64,000 nucleotides of DNA from Spizellomyces punctatus DAOM BR117 (Eukaryota; Chytridiomycota; Chytridiomycetes; Spizellomycetales; Spizellomycetaceae): positions 541,617 to 605,616 of the forward strand of contig NW_015971550.1 in assembly GCF_000182565.1 (NCBI RefSeq). The letters run 5' to 3'. The translations under genes and the position numbers were made by a program. Numbering within the stretch: position 1 is the first letter of the stretch; every line of letters begins with the position of its first letter. Under the pieces are notes generated by a model. The model had not been told where the DNA came from and made no database searches. It saw only the letters and a program-made list of their open reading frames with translations. Positions 12,104-23,309 of the stretch are shown piece by piece.

Positions 12104-12342
12104 AAAATAAAAAAACCTCAAAGTAACGTCAGATGGAAATGCCTGGACGGAAAAGCTCAAAAAAGTCGGACGAAAGTCTTGTCCGTTCGCGACTGTCACG
12201 TGACTGCGCAGTAAGACGCGTCCCTGGCCGTGGCTTATCTCCACGTCATCCGTCGATCCCCTCCTTTTGACCCTCTTCGTCCCCGCCTTGTCCGCCATCT
12301 TGCAGCAGCAGCAAGCTTATCCAAACTAACACGGCTTTCACA
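12104..12342. promoter_or_regulatory. Bidirectional promoter region, Arf-fusion / DGAT1
   Basis: Only 239 bp separate the two divergent start codons, so the core promoters must overlap or abut. No TATA box stands out. This is inferred from gene layout. Confidence 0.5.
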
Positions 12343-14446
12343 ATGATGGCTACAGTGCTATTAGAGACTACTCCGGAAAACCCCGCCGTCGAGGCGTGCG
12401 TAGAGGAGATGAAAACACATAACTCGCCGCGTCGACGAACTGTTGGTGGGCAAGCCAAGGAGGAGAAGAGGGAAGCTTCCCCACACGGTCAAGGCTCTCC
12501 AAAGAGACAGGCAAAGCTGTCAACATATTCCCATACATATGTTGTCCATACAGCGATTCGGGCGTCTCCTCTTTCCAAGGAGGTGAGTCCTTGTGTGATA
12601 TTAGCATTATCTCTGGTTAGGTGCTGACAGGGTTCTGTAGAGTCCTGAACAAGACTATAGAGGATTCCTCAACTTAGCACTCCTTCTTCTTGCCGTCTCC
12701 AACATCCGTCTCATTATTGAAAATTACATGAAATACGGGTTCCTCCTCTCGCATCCATTCTCCAACCTCCGACTCTCGGACGTCCAATGGGCTTGCGTTA
12801 GCTGGGCTTTTCAGGGGGTAAGCTCTTTCTACTGCTTGCTTCCAACATTATGATTCTGACATGTATGTTAGATGAACGTTTTGGCCGCATATGCGACGGA
12901 GAAATGGGCGACGAGGGATATCCGGACGGACCGCCCTACACGCAAAATGGTCCGGTTGATTTATTTTATCAATATTGGACTCACCATTACGATTCCTACG
13001 TTGATCGCGTATACAATATGGAATCCGGTGCGTGCTTCTTCTTATTATTCATTTTCCTGCATCTTTCATAACATTTGGACTTAGGCAATATCAGCTCTCA
13101 GTCTCTTCTCCGCGGCCATTCTTATGCTAAAACTCATATCTTATGGCCTTGTTTGTGGCGATATGCGCCGTGAAGCAGCCTGGAAAATTGTACCACATCG
13201 ATGCGAGGATCTCACATCCAAGGATGCCAGGCTCAACACGGCGGAATTCGACATCAATATGACCTATCCGTTGAACATTACGCTAGGAAATTTGCTGTAC
13301 TTTGTGTTTTGTCCAACTTTGGTAAGTGGCTGATGTACAGCTTTGTGGTTTAGGTTGACAAGCCTGATGTTTAACTTATGGCGCATAGTGCTATCAACCC
13401 GTATACCCGCGCACACCTCGGTTCCGCAGTATTTTCTTTTTTAAACGCTTGATGGAGTTCTCAATCGGGATGGCCGCAATATATCTGCTTGGAGTTCAAT
13501 ATGCAGGTACAAACACTTGAGCTACTGTTGCAAGGTCTTGACAGCAGGGGTTTCGGGGATGTACACAGCTCACCCATATTAAATGCGCAGCTCCCACACT
13601 TCGCAACTCCCTACAAGCCCTTGACAAACTAGATTTCGTTCATCTCGTCGAGCGCGTTCTCAAACTGTCAGTCATCAGCGTCGTAATCTGGTTATTGATG
13701 TTTTATTGCTTTTTCCACTGTGCTTTGAATATGCTTGCGGTAGGTTGCTCTTTTGGCGCGTTGCTGTGAATCCTTTATTTATTGGCTCTGTAGGAAGTTA
13801 TGCGGTTTGGTGATCGACGATTCTACCTTACGGTACGTACGCGGTTTCTCTCCTCAAAATATCCATTGTTCACTCACCTAAGCACACCGTCATAGTGGTG
13901 GAACGCACGAGACATTGCCGAATACTGGCGACTCTGGAACACCCCAGTCCACAACTGGGGTAAACGGCATATATACATGCCTCTCATTATCAAACACAAG
14001 GTTCCCCCCATGGTGGCCAGTATCGCCGTTTTTACCTTTTCCGCTATTTTGCATGAGTTGTTGATTGGTGTTCCAACGCGTTGTGTGAATGGATGGGCGT
14101 TTTGGGGGATGATGATTCAGCTGCCTTTGATACTCCAAACGAGGGCGTTTGAACCCCTACGTAGGCGGAACGAAAAGCTGTTTGATACCATCGGGAATTA
14201 TATGTTTTGGATATCTTTTACCATAGGTTTGTTCATCTTTTTTATTCATTGCTGGTGATGAATGTACTAATGAGAGTTGTAGTGGGACAACCGACATGTG
14301 TTCTGGTTTACTACAGTCATTGGTATAAGGTACGCTCATTGGTATTCGTTGCGTTTCTATGCAGGTTGGTTAACCGGTCTTTAGCGAACGTATCTCTCGT
14401 GATGTCACAGAATAGAGGGCTTTATGCGGAGTTTGTAAGAGTATAG
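12343..14446 (+). CDS. DGAT1: Diacylglycerol O-acyltransferase 1 (MBOAT family)
   Basis: Nine exons join in frame across introns 12583-12640, 12818-12871, 13028-13084, 13322-13388, 13507-13590, 13740-13793, 13833-13895 and 14227-14282, giving roughly 510 residues with many hydrophobic helices. Diagnostic blocks are GDRRFYLTWWN (split by an intron before WWN; animal DGAT1 has FYKDWWN), WNTPVHNWGKRHIYMP and FSAILHELLIGVPTR, which carries the active-site His of MBOATs. The end, GQPTCVLVYYSHWYK, also matches DGAT1. The enzyme makes triacylglycerol from diacylglycerol and acyl-CoA in the ER, which fits lipid-droplet-rich zoospores. The C-terminus is uncertain: the frame reads on to 14446, but a possible 35-nt intron right after HWYK would end the protein two residues later. 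Confidence 0.92.
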
Positions 14447-14654
14447 TTTGACTGTCAAGTATATCGTATCAAGGCATCGGAAAACAGTAATATAGTTCTT
14501 TTCACATGGCCATTCTCTAAAGGAAAAAGGCAGAGGATCATGATGTGGGCCAATGTGGGTCAGCAGTCAGTTTGGAGGATAAATGCCGAATGGTTGTAAT
14601 GATGTGACTACCATTCCGATCCATGCAGCTCACGGAAGATGCCATTTAAACTAT

Positions 14655-15068
14655 TCACACAATGACTCCAGGCCAATCCCTTACTCCTTCTCCTTTCTTC
14701 ACAGGCTGGACCTCCCCCTCCTTACCCACCTCCTCCGGCCGCCTAACGTCCGCTTCTGCCCCAGGGTATACCTCTTTCATCTCCTTTTCAGCCCTCTCTG
14801 GCGGCCGCGGCCAATCAGGGACATCCTCAGTCAATCTAACAGGCAGATCCTCGGTATCGACATCGGGTTCCGGGGCTACGCCGGGCGGAGCAATGGGGTC
14901 TATGTGCGGGTGGGTTGGTTGGACGTGCGTTGATGTGAAAAGAGGATGACTTGGATCGACTATCATGCCGTCTCTTGGGCCGGATGGGGGAAACAGGTCC
15001 CCGCTACCAATTGGCAGAGGGGATATGGGATTGGGAGGTGAGAATGAGGGATCGGTGGAAGCTGACAT
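14655..15068 (-). CDS. Small proline-rich protein resembling the PI31 proteasome-regulator C-terminus
   Basis: A single-exon minus-strand frame of 137 residues. It begins with a segment like the C-terminal part of PI31/PSMF1: IGSGDLFPPSGPRDGMIVDP, then SHPLF. PI31 family members have DLxPxGP followed by GMIVDP or a related block. The usual N-terminal PI31 fold (FP domain) is absent, and the rest is Pro/Glu-rich and probably disordered. In PI31 this region contacts the 20S proteasome, so binding without the regulatory N-terminus is possible but inferred. Upstream sequence to 15273 shows no extra exon. An opposite-strand frame (14662-14949) is treated as a shadow. Confidence 0.5.
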   Translation of the reverse strand: MSASTDPSFSPPNPISPLPIGSGDLFPPSGPRDGMIVDPSHPLFTSTHVQPTHPHIDPIAPPGVAPEPDVDTEDLPVRLTEDVPDWPRPPERAEKEMKEVYPGAEADVRRPEEVGKEGEVQPVKKGEGVRDWPGVIV

Positions 15069-15273
15069 TTTTTTGGGTCGTTTTTGTGATTAGTAGTAGC
15101 TTTGGGGTGCTTTGGCCAAAAACGTTACCAAACATATAGCTTTTATATCCTTTCAAACAATATTGACAACGTCATTCTTTTTATGAGATTTTTATTACAT
15201 ATGTAAAAGAGTCTCATGACCATCATCACTCGATGGGGGATGCGACCGTTTATCTTCGCAAGTCAAGTGTGCT

Positions 15274-16303
15274 TTAAACCCTCCGAGCAATCAGCACCGA
15301 ATTGATGACGTGATTATGGGGATGAACGACCAGCAGGGGGTCAAACCCTTCCAGCGAGTCAATCTCCACAGGCTAACAAGAAAGTGTTCAGTTCTCTTCA
15401 AGAGGTGGTTTTTACAAGCAGCTCTAGAATTACTCACTGGGTATAATAGTCCCCTCAGCGAATGCGCGCTCCTCACCACCAATAAAGCTCCCTGGCGCAT
15501 TCCTTTACGGACATGTTCTAAAACCTTTCGCTTCTCGCCCGAATCCAACCCCACAAGTGCCGCAAGGTACACCACATCAAATTCATTCAATTGGACTCCG
15601 TTGGACACATCACACACCTCAAAACTCATCATCTGCGAGATATGCTCGTTGTCGAGTTTTGATCCTACGAGTTTGGATGAGGTTTGGATGGCGCGGTCCG
15701 AGAGGTCCATGTTGTGGATCCTTTGTGTACGCTCGGGGAACCGTTCAGATAGTTCCTGCGCGAGGCAGATGGACGTCAGAGGGAGGGGACCGGAGCCGAT
15801 GAAGATGTATTGCGTTGGGGGCGCAGTGGGAGGTGTGAGGGAGAGGAGAGCGTTGAGCTCGAGGCGTGTGAGGTCAATGTAATTGTTATAGTAAGGGAAG
15901 TCATTGATAGCGCCGTGTCCCTCTATCAGACGCTCAGGTCAGTAAAGCGGACCAGCATTGGAAAAAAGCAGGAGGATAAAAAGGTACCTAAAATCCTTAC
16001 AACCCATTCCATCTCCAACCTAAACTCGCCCTCAGAGCACAACCTTCTTAAACTGCCTACAACCTCTTGAACACTCTCATTCCCGAGAACATCTTCCACA
16101 ACGCTCCTCGGCCAGTTTCTCTCGCACAATTCAACCAGGGATGAAAAGAGAGCATTGATGGCTGGACTAGGGTCCAAGCTGCGAGCCTCTGAGAGGGACG
16201 CGTGAAGTTTGAGAATAGTAGGAACCAAATCTCTTGACGGCTGCTGTTTGAGGAGGACCATGTTTGAGCACTGGATTTCGGAAGGAGCAGTCCATTCACG
16301 CAT
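15274..16303 (-). CDS. Nicotianamine synthase family protein
   Basis: Three exons with introns 15373-15437 and 15923-15987 join cleanly to about 299 residues. The family signature is strong: EGHGAINDFPYYNNYIDLTR, then FIGSGPLPLTSICLAQEL, VVYLAALVGLDSGEK, LLVVRSAHSLRGLLYP and the terminal HPHNHVINSVLIARR. The GSGPLP block is the S-adenosylmethionine site of NAS-type aminocarboxypropyl transferases. Plant NAS condenses three SAM molecules to nicotianamine, a chelator of Fe, Zn, Cu and Ni. Fungal and archaeal relatives make nicotianamine or related metallophores. The length fits the family. Substrate choice cannot be read from sequence. The gene is head-to-head, at distance, with the ThrE gene. 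Confidence 0.9.
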
Positions 16304-17126
16304 GAGGATTTATATGCAGCGCGACCCTATTCCCAAGATCTCTCTCACACACTAAAATGGAAGGCCGCCATCTTTACAACATTGCCCAACGGGGATCCAA
16401 GCGCGAAATGTCGCCTTTTTTTTATTGGGGGTCAATTTAGACGTCATGAAGCTTTTTGGGTTTGCGTACTGCTGGGCTGAAGGGGCACCACGTGGCGATG
16501 GTCGCTTTGAGGTTTTTATGCCACCCTCGTGCACCACACGGTACTGTACGCATTTGCAAGTCCAAAGCATGCGATGCCCAGAGTTTCTTGCATTGGGACG
16601 GATATGCAGTGCCCACCAGGTAGGTTTGGATCACCACCATCCTTCTGATTCACCATACCCATTACCACTCTACCACTGCAAAAAGTCATGTACTCATTGG
16701 ACTATAAAGTATCAATCTAAATGAAAACTCTATGCATCCCCGCGTGGAATCTCTCGAAAGGCATCGGACCAACTCTTGGCAGTAAGGAAGGGGGATGATA
16801 ACCTGTGAGGGCCCCTTGCACGTGAAGCCGCGCCTAAATGACGTGATTTCAAAGTTAAGGTTTTTGACGAGTACCTCACGGGTTACAAGTTTTTTTCTTC
16901 TGTTTTTTTTTTGTATTTTTCTTTTTGGGGGAGATTGGCGGGACGGAAATTGGGGAATATTGGGGTGGATTTTTGGACATGGCGTGATGTTCTGTTGTGT
17001 TTTGGTTTCGTGGTGTGCTTTGATGCAGCTTTGGACACTTGGAAGAAACCTCATCGATAGGCTCCTCTTCGCCTGTCGCAGGTACCTCATACAAACCTAG
17101 AGAAAACGGCGTTGTCAGAATCCTCA
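16304..17126. other. Intergenic region between divergent NAS and ThrE genes
   Basis: 823 bp with long homopolymer-rich tracts (for example T-rich 16890-16925). Overlapping short frames lack any family pattern. It presumably holds two promoters. Confidence 0.5.
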
Positions 17127-18974
17127 ATGGTCGTCATTTGCGAGGACATTCCAATGGCTGTTGCTAGGAGTGCAGGTGAGTACCCATCCTGTCGGCCTCT
17201 GTGTGTTTTGCTGAGAACTCAAACTGTTGAACAGCGACTCGGATGAGTGATGAGATGCGGTTGGGAGGTAGCCCCGTGCGCCGGTCATCTTTTGTTCTTG
17301 TTGGAGGTGAGCGACGTGTTAGAACACGTTAACTTTTTGTTGCACTTGCTTATTACAGCACTCCAGAGGCACAAGATCCGATTCAAGAACTCGTAGCAGA
17401 ATCTACCAAGCCCGCTTGCACGCCTCCGCCCATCGACACCATTCAACTTCTCATCGACTTGAACGATGCACTGTTGGCGTACGGCACGCCCACCCATCGC
17501 ATGGAAGCCCTCGTCGACGCCCTTGGAGAAAGCCTTCACATACCTGTTAAAGTGTACTACCTCCCAACGTACACCCTCCTCCATTTCCTGGGTCCGCTAC
17601 CACCCGGAAAGAGAGAGCAGCACATTGTGAAGACACGGGGTGGATGGGATTTTGACAAGCTCCAAGTTCTCCATGCCCTATGCAAGGATCTTATTCGAGG
17701 AAGAACGAATCCTGCTGGAGCCAAAAAGAAACTACAAGATATTCGAAACATGAGGGATGCGTGGAGTGAGTTGTGGATCGTCGCTGGGTACCCTGTGTCG
17801 GCTGCAACGAGTGCCATCATGTTTTTCAATGGGAACGGGTGGGATGCGCTTGCGAGTGGGTTGTTGGCGTCTATACCAGGTGGGATGAGGTTGATTGCGA
17901 ATCGATTTCCATCGCTGTGGGTACGTGTTAATATCTGCTGTTGGTAATCTTTGTGAATCTTTCTTGCACCTACTCACCGGTGAAATCCTCCATAGTGGAC
18001 ATACGAAATCATATGCTGTGCCCTCATCAGCGTCATCGCAGCCTCCATTTCATCAACACGATGCTACCCTTCCCTGCTACTCTCCTCAGTCGTGACCTTA
18101 CTTCCAGGGTACACTGTCACAGCCTCCGTGGTCGAAATCCTGACCAAGAACGTCATATCGGGTGCAGTGCGTTTGTGCTATACGGTAGTGTACTTGGCGG
18201 CTATGGCATACGGTTTGACACTTGCGCCCTTATTCTATAATGTGGCGGTTGGGAATGGGTTCCTGCGACGACCGCCAGGAGTGGAAAATGCATGTACGGC
18301 GGAACAGACGATTGCAGTCAGTCATTTATGGTTGATTTTATGTGTGCCGCTTTATATTGCTTCCTACAATATTTACCTCAAGGTGTGTGCGTATGCTTTG
18401 CTCTGGGGCTCTCGCTTTTTCGCTTTTTGTTCGACACTAAATTTTTGTCTTCTACCGGGTTCACAGTCTCCTCTTCGACAATGGCCCGTTATGACCCTCA
18501 TCGGCGCCCTCGGATACGGCATTTCCTACCTCAGCAAACGCATCTGGCACGCTCCTCCCGAGATCAATGCGTTCACTTCTGCCCTCGGTATCGGGCTAGC
18601 TTCCAACATCTACGCTCGTGCCACCGATGACCTCTCCTTTCATGCTATTACGGCGGGCGTGTTCATACAAGTTCCTGGAAGTTGGGGGTTGCGAGGTATG
18701 CTTGCCCTTGCGTATCAGGTGAGGAATGGCGTCGAGTGCATGTACCATTGTATTAGTATTAAGCATGTTGACAGGAGTACGACCGATCACTCTATTGGAA
18801 TTATTCAATGCTTGTCATTTGTGTGGGAATTGGAGGGGCTCTGTAAGTGAAAAGTGTTTAGTTGTCCATTGCGTTTTGATGAGTATTGACTCTATATTGT
18901 TTAGACTCATGAGCAACTATATGGTCTGGGGATTTCGATTGAAGAATCGACGTGTTCCTTTGACAGACTTTTAG
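17127..18974 (+). CDS. ThrE/Prm10-type multipass membrane transporter
   Basis: Seven exons join in frame across introns 17176-17234, 17307-17366, 17921-17995, 18383-18466, 18719-18774 and 18843-18904. The protein has the two-part ThrE layout. The N-terminal part has LLIDLNDALLAYGTPTHRME, then LRDAW-like and GYPVSAATSAIMFFNGNGWD segments. A series of membrane helices follows (ASISSTRCYPSLLLSSVVTL, LLPGYTVTASVVEI, MTLIGALGYGISYLSKRIW, FIQVPGSWGLRGMLALAYQ). Bacterial ThrE exports threonine and serine, and yeast Prm10 is a pheromone-induced relative of unknown substrate. The start is the first ATG that keeps frame through the two short 5' exons. A longer N-terminus encoded upstream cannot be excluded. 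Confidence 0.85.
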
Positions 18975-19205
18975 AGAGCGAATATCTATATACATCTTAC
19001 GAAAGAGGCAGCGTATAATCGATGTTTGGGACGGTTGGGGTGGATACATGGGTCGCTTGCTCGCCGAACGTACCGGTTCTGTTTAGGAGAGAAAAGTGTC
19101 CCGGTTACGGGCATATGCACCATGGAAATATAGGGACTTTTGGGTATACAAGTCCTATTTTTAAATACTTCTCTTCAGAGTCCTCCCGTGAAAGTCCCAT
19201 CACTA

Positions 19206-20236
19206 TCATAGGGTATTCTCATCCATTACCACCACGATATCATTCACTCCATCCATTCTAACTCCCTGCCTCCTCGCAACAGCGATCAGACAGGCATCCC
19301 ATATACCCCACAACAAGCTTATCCCGCCCAAAACATGCCAAACAGAGTGCAAACAAGCCCATCCCTTTCTATCTATCACGAAACATAATATCCCGGCCAA
19401 CCCCGCTGCGAGTCCCACGTACGATTCCAGAGCATAGAATCCAAAGACCGCGGAGGGTATACATGCTACAACGAGGGTGACGGAGATATGATGCGTACGT
19501 TCCCAGTGATACACAAAGAGACCAATGATGCAAAGAGTTGTAAGAAGCCATGTCAGTTCCAGTTGCCAGACTGGGTGGGAGGACGGTGCATGGCGGTTTA
19601 GGCTGATTGCATTCTAAAGAGAGTATAAACTTTGGTGAAACTCATGAGATACACCTTATCTTTCAGATGACCATACCAGGTAAAATGCCCACGTCGCAAC
19701 GGCTGCATCTGCTGAGGAAAAAATCTTCCATAATGTGCAATGATAGAGCGTCGAGACGACGCCTGCCATGACAGATCCTAATATGCACACATGTTGAAGG
19801 AGGGGAATAGAGGAGAATGGGACAGAAGTGTAGATGAGGAGCGGAAGTGCAAAGCAGGGCGATGTGAGCGTGCAATAGAATTCCGCTTGCAGATCAAAAC
19901 AAAAGAGTGTGATTTCAGTCAACGCTTTCGCAGTGGCGCACTGTAAAACATACGATACGAACCTATGAACGTACTCACCGTATACTTCCCCTCCATGGTC
20001 GTCACCGTCGCCGGCTGGAACAATCGCTCATAAAGCGGTACAACAGGCCCACAACACAGCGCGACATCACGCGACTTGGAATGACTATGTCGTCTTTTGA
20101 AGGAGCCGCGGCGGGAAGAGGGAACATGGTCAGCGACCATCTGCGGGTCCGACGCGGGAATCGATGTTGGTATCTCGGGCTTGAGTAGATCAATGTATCC
20201 CGCGCGTTGCGGCCCCATTGCCGCTGTTTGGCCCAT
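19206..20236 (-). CDS. Seven-helix membrane protein with CREST-hydrolase-like motifs
   Basis: Three exons, with introns 19614-19676 and a very short 38-nt intron 19941-19978, join to about 310 residues from ATG at 20236. After a basic, Ser-rich N-terminal tail come about seven hydrophobic helices. Conserved polar residues sit as in the CREST superfamily (alkaline ceramidases, PAQR receptors, Per1, TMEM8): STLYH in one helix, an Asp after it (SSADAAVATW) and a paired-His helix LHSVWHVLGGISLLW near the end. These would form a metal site for lipid amide or ester hydrolysis. The overall pattern is closest to the ceramidase/TMEM8 branch, but I cannot assign a substrate. An upstream extension is possible because the frame stays open above the chosen ATG. 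Confidence 0.6.
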
Positions 20237-20299
20237 CTTTTGCTGGGCGAATCGTGCGTTTGCCCGTATGCCAAAGTTACAGGCCAGACGAGAGTGCAA

Positions 20300-21029
20300 T
20301 GCGGACGCAGGACATTATGGTTTTTAAGGATGCGATTTGGGGGCAAACGAGGGGGGTTTTCACGCGGGGAGGTCGGAGGGTCGGAAAGGATTACGAGTGC
20401 ACGTGGCTTTGGCGGTACGCGATGGACGCGGTCGACGCACAGAATGAAACGACGACGACGGTTTTTGTTTGCGACCTCTGCACCATTTGATTGTGGAGGT
20501 AACTGGGCATAATGCAATCATTGAAGGGCCATGGGTGGTCAGCGACTGGCAGGAATATATCTTTTGTTTACGTTACATTGAAGCTTGCGATTGAAAGATA
20601 CTATTTGATTTACAACTCATCATGCAATCAGCCGCAATTTTCATTTCCTCCCTGGAACAAGCATATGTCTCCATTTCCATCCCCTAAAGTGTTCTGTAAC
20701 CAGGCAATTGGGCCTACAACCGTTGTATTATTTGTTCAAACATGACAGAAACCTTGCAGTGCGTGCGTTAACCAGGTTGCTGATATGGCCTACTGGAATA
20801 GTTGAATGACGGCAACCACAATACGCCAGTTCAAACCCGCTGCTATGCGTGAGCGGTAAACACTTTGATACGAGTTGTATGTCAGCATCTCCTCTCATCT
20901 CATCCAACATGCTATATTTTTAGCATGTTGCACAATTGATCCTGAGTAGAGGAACCAAGATGTTAGATTGCAGTAGTTTCGATGGTATGAGGGAGAATAC
21001 GAACTTCCTGTACTCCCAAGTATTATTCT
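20300..21029. other. Gene-poor sequence at the edge of the accessory region
   Basis: No convincing gene was seen. The right part probably includes downstream remains of the copia relic, because a frame remains partly readable on the minus strand. Confidence 0.4.
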
Positions 21030-21490
21030 TTCTTCAAAATCAATTGCAACAAAGTATCCGGTGGTACAATTTGAGACAGTGTATCTTGAAGCGTTGAGAG
21101 TAGCAGTGGTAAGGTCGGGGAATACGTGTCGTCAAAGTCGATTCCTGGCCTTTGAGTGAAGTACAGCCATTCGAGTTAATGTTGCATCGGTACAGTGCTC
21201 ACAAACAAGCTTGTATATAGGCTCCTGGTCACGAAAGTTGGGCGCATTATCCCCGTTGAAAGACTGGCTTCCAGACAAAGCTGTGAGGGTGCTTTCACCA
21301 TTGCGAACGGATAAGTTGCTTATGACCGCACACCAAGAATGTGGGAGGGCGCGATGGGAGCCTTTTGGGGTGCAACGTGTATTCGATATTGCCCAAACGT
21401 TGAGGATTAACACAAGGCCAACAATCCTGATGGATGGATGCACGCAAGTCTGGAGGAACACTGTCAAGTGTTCATGTGTATATTGCAAGA
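21030..21490 (-). mobile_element. Degenerate Ty1/copia-type retrotransposon fragment (reverse transcriptase region)
   Basis: On the minus strand, 21121-21160 encodes FTQRPGIDFDDTYSP. This matches the start of the copia reverse transcriptase domain, where the pattern is F-[ST]-Q-[RK]-x-G-I-D-[YF]-x-[DE]-T-[FY]-[SA]-P. Upstream codons such as YKLV and LEWLY sit where the KARLVARG block would be expected but are garbled. The frame breaks within about 100 bp on each side, with stops or shifts. No LTRs, integrase or RNase H were recognised nearby, so this is a dead fragment. Confidence 0.55.
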
Positions 21491-21679
21491 TGAAGTCTGG
21501 GGAAACCTCCTAAAAACCATAATAACAAGGACTACAGTACTGTAGATTTCTTTTGCGCCCCTATGTAGTATATTCAATGGTGACTTCTTACACACAATAG
21601 ACTAGCATCTATACTTACAGTTCACTCTGTTCCTCTCTTACTGAATCATTCCCTATAGGAATATCCTCCATAGCTAACA

Positions 21680-22804
21680 TTGACAAGGCTTCAGGTAGTG
21701 GACCCCGGTGTTCATCCAGCTGACTGTAAGATTCTGCGTGTCGCTAGTCAGATGAAGGCACGTCCATACTGGGCCTCGACGGCTGCCACAAATCAGTTGC
21801 GGTTGCCGATGTAGTCATTAGCGTAGAGATTGGCCGAGACATCCTGTATATATAAGAACAAGTCTAACAGAGTAAATCGCGAGGCAGAGCGACGATACAA
21901 CCCCATAACTAGCTTCTCAACTCTAACTCTAGGCCCAACGGAGCATTTCATCGCACTGATCACCCGCACGGAAGCCTCCAAATCCTGCTCGGTTCACACT
22001 AACCAAATCCCCAATTGCCTATCGCCCCCAACGCCGCTACCGAAACCCACAAAAGGGATTCGCAGACCAGTTACCCTAGTACCTTACTAATTAGCTGGAT
22101 ACATTTTTGCAATTTTCTTAAGTTCCAGAGAGACCCTAGCAAACCCTTTTTGCTCCTGCAGTACTGCTATGCCTTGATGACCTTAGTTAAAGTTGTTTAT
22201 AGTACTATAAAACAGCTAACCCCAATAGTGTAAGAAGCTACTAGGTACAGTCGATCCGCTGCTACAAGTTCGAATCCATATCTCCAACCCTTTGATGCCA
22301 GACCCGGCGGCCGCCCTGGACGCTTGGTTATCAGACTCAATTGCGAGTGGAACGAGATGCCTGTCCATTGCAGTAGGGAAGCAACATCGTGTACGATTCT
22401 GTAGAGTGTGTAAGATTCTGTAGAGGCAAAAACCAAACCGTGACTTGCGGGTCGGGGACTTACTTGGGGACTCACACTTGGAAGTACGGACTCGAGAAGC
22501 GGATTTGGCTCGAGGATTCCATCGAGTTGGGCGAGGTTATTGGGTGTGAGGAGGTCAAAGGGGAAGTTGGCAAAACTTCGAATCTATTGGAAGAAAGATA
22601 GTAATGGAATGGCCGCTGTTATTGGTTTCTGTAGAGGTAAAAACCAAACCGTGACTTGCATCGGGTCGGAGACTTACTTGGGTGGTCAGGGATATCTGAA
22701 CTGCCAGTGTGTAGATACCAGAGATGCTTGACAAGGCTTCAGGTAGCAGCAGGAAGAGGCTACACGGTTTACTGTGTTGCTGGGCAGCAAAGGCGTTGGA
22801 AGCC
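21680..22804. repeat. Cluster of short dispersed repeats
   Basis: Three repeat families are visible. TTGACAAGGCTTCAGGTAG occurs at 21680-21698 and again at 22728-22746. A block of about 53 bp containing AACCAAACCGTGACTTGC occurs at 22416-22468 and 22627-22682. A 34-bp block containing GGGCAGCAAAGGCGTTGGAA at 22771-22804 recurs at 24033-24067. The copies are imperfect and in the same orientation. There is no coding sequence between them. They look like remnants of a mobile or locally duplicated element. Confidence 0.65.
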
Positions 22805-23309
22805 TGTTAGCTAGTGAGGATATTTCTAAACGGAATGATTCAGTAAGAAAGAATAGGAACAGAGTGAGCTATTCTCTAGTATGGATGGTGGTCTATTGTA
22901 TTCCCGGCGGTTTAATTTCAATTTCTTCATTGGGCGGCTTCCCTCCGTCGATTCGTTGAGCAAAATCCGCATATGCTCAAAAGGAACCGCTCCGCCCAAG
23001 ACTCTCTCTGGGAACTAGAATAGTGATGGAGTAGAGCAGTCGAATGAGAACAGCTTCCTTCGTGACTTGAGCCGTCGCTTCTGCTTGTGTGGCCGGACGA
23101 TTCGTCATATACGGAAAGACAATAAATCTCTGGCTATATCAAGAGGACTTTGCTGTTCTGTGAAAAGAGAAATTCGCCAACTTGAGGCAGGGAAAACCGC
23201 CAACGGGTGGTCATTGCGGCGCTTTTTGAAATGATGTTTTCGGCGGCGCAGAAGTTTAACATGTATTGTTTAAAGGACAAGAGCAGCGTAATACTCGGAC
23301 GGTAGAGCG
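22805..23309. other. Gene-poor sequence
   Basis: No coding frame, RNA or repeat was recognised here. Confidence 0.4.

Noticed and set aside
14662-14949. Plus-strand Ser/Gly-rich frame opposite the PI31-like gene
   Set aside because: Treated as a shadow of the minus-strand frame, which has the motif match.
22260-22300. tRNA-like B-box (GTTCGAATCC)
   Set aside because: No matching A-box, acceptor stem or anticodon arm could be folded around it.
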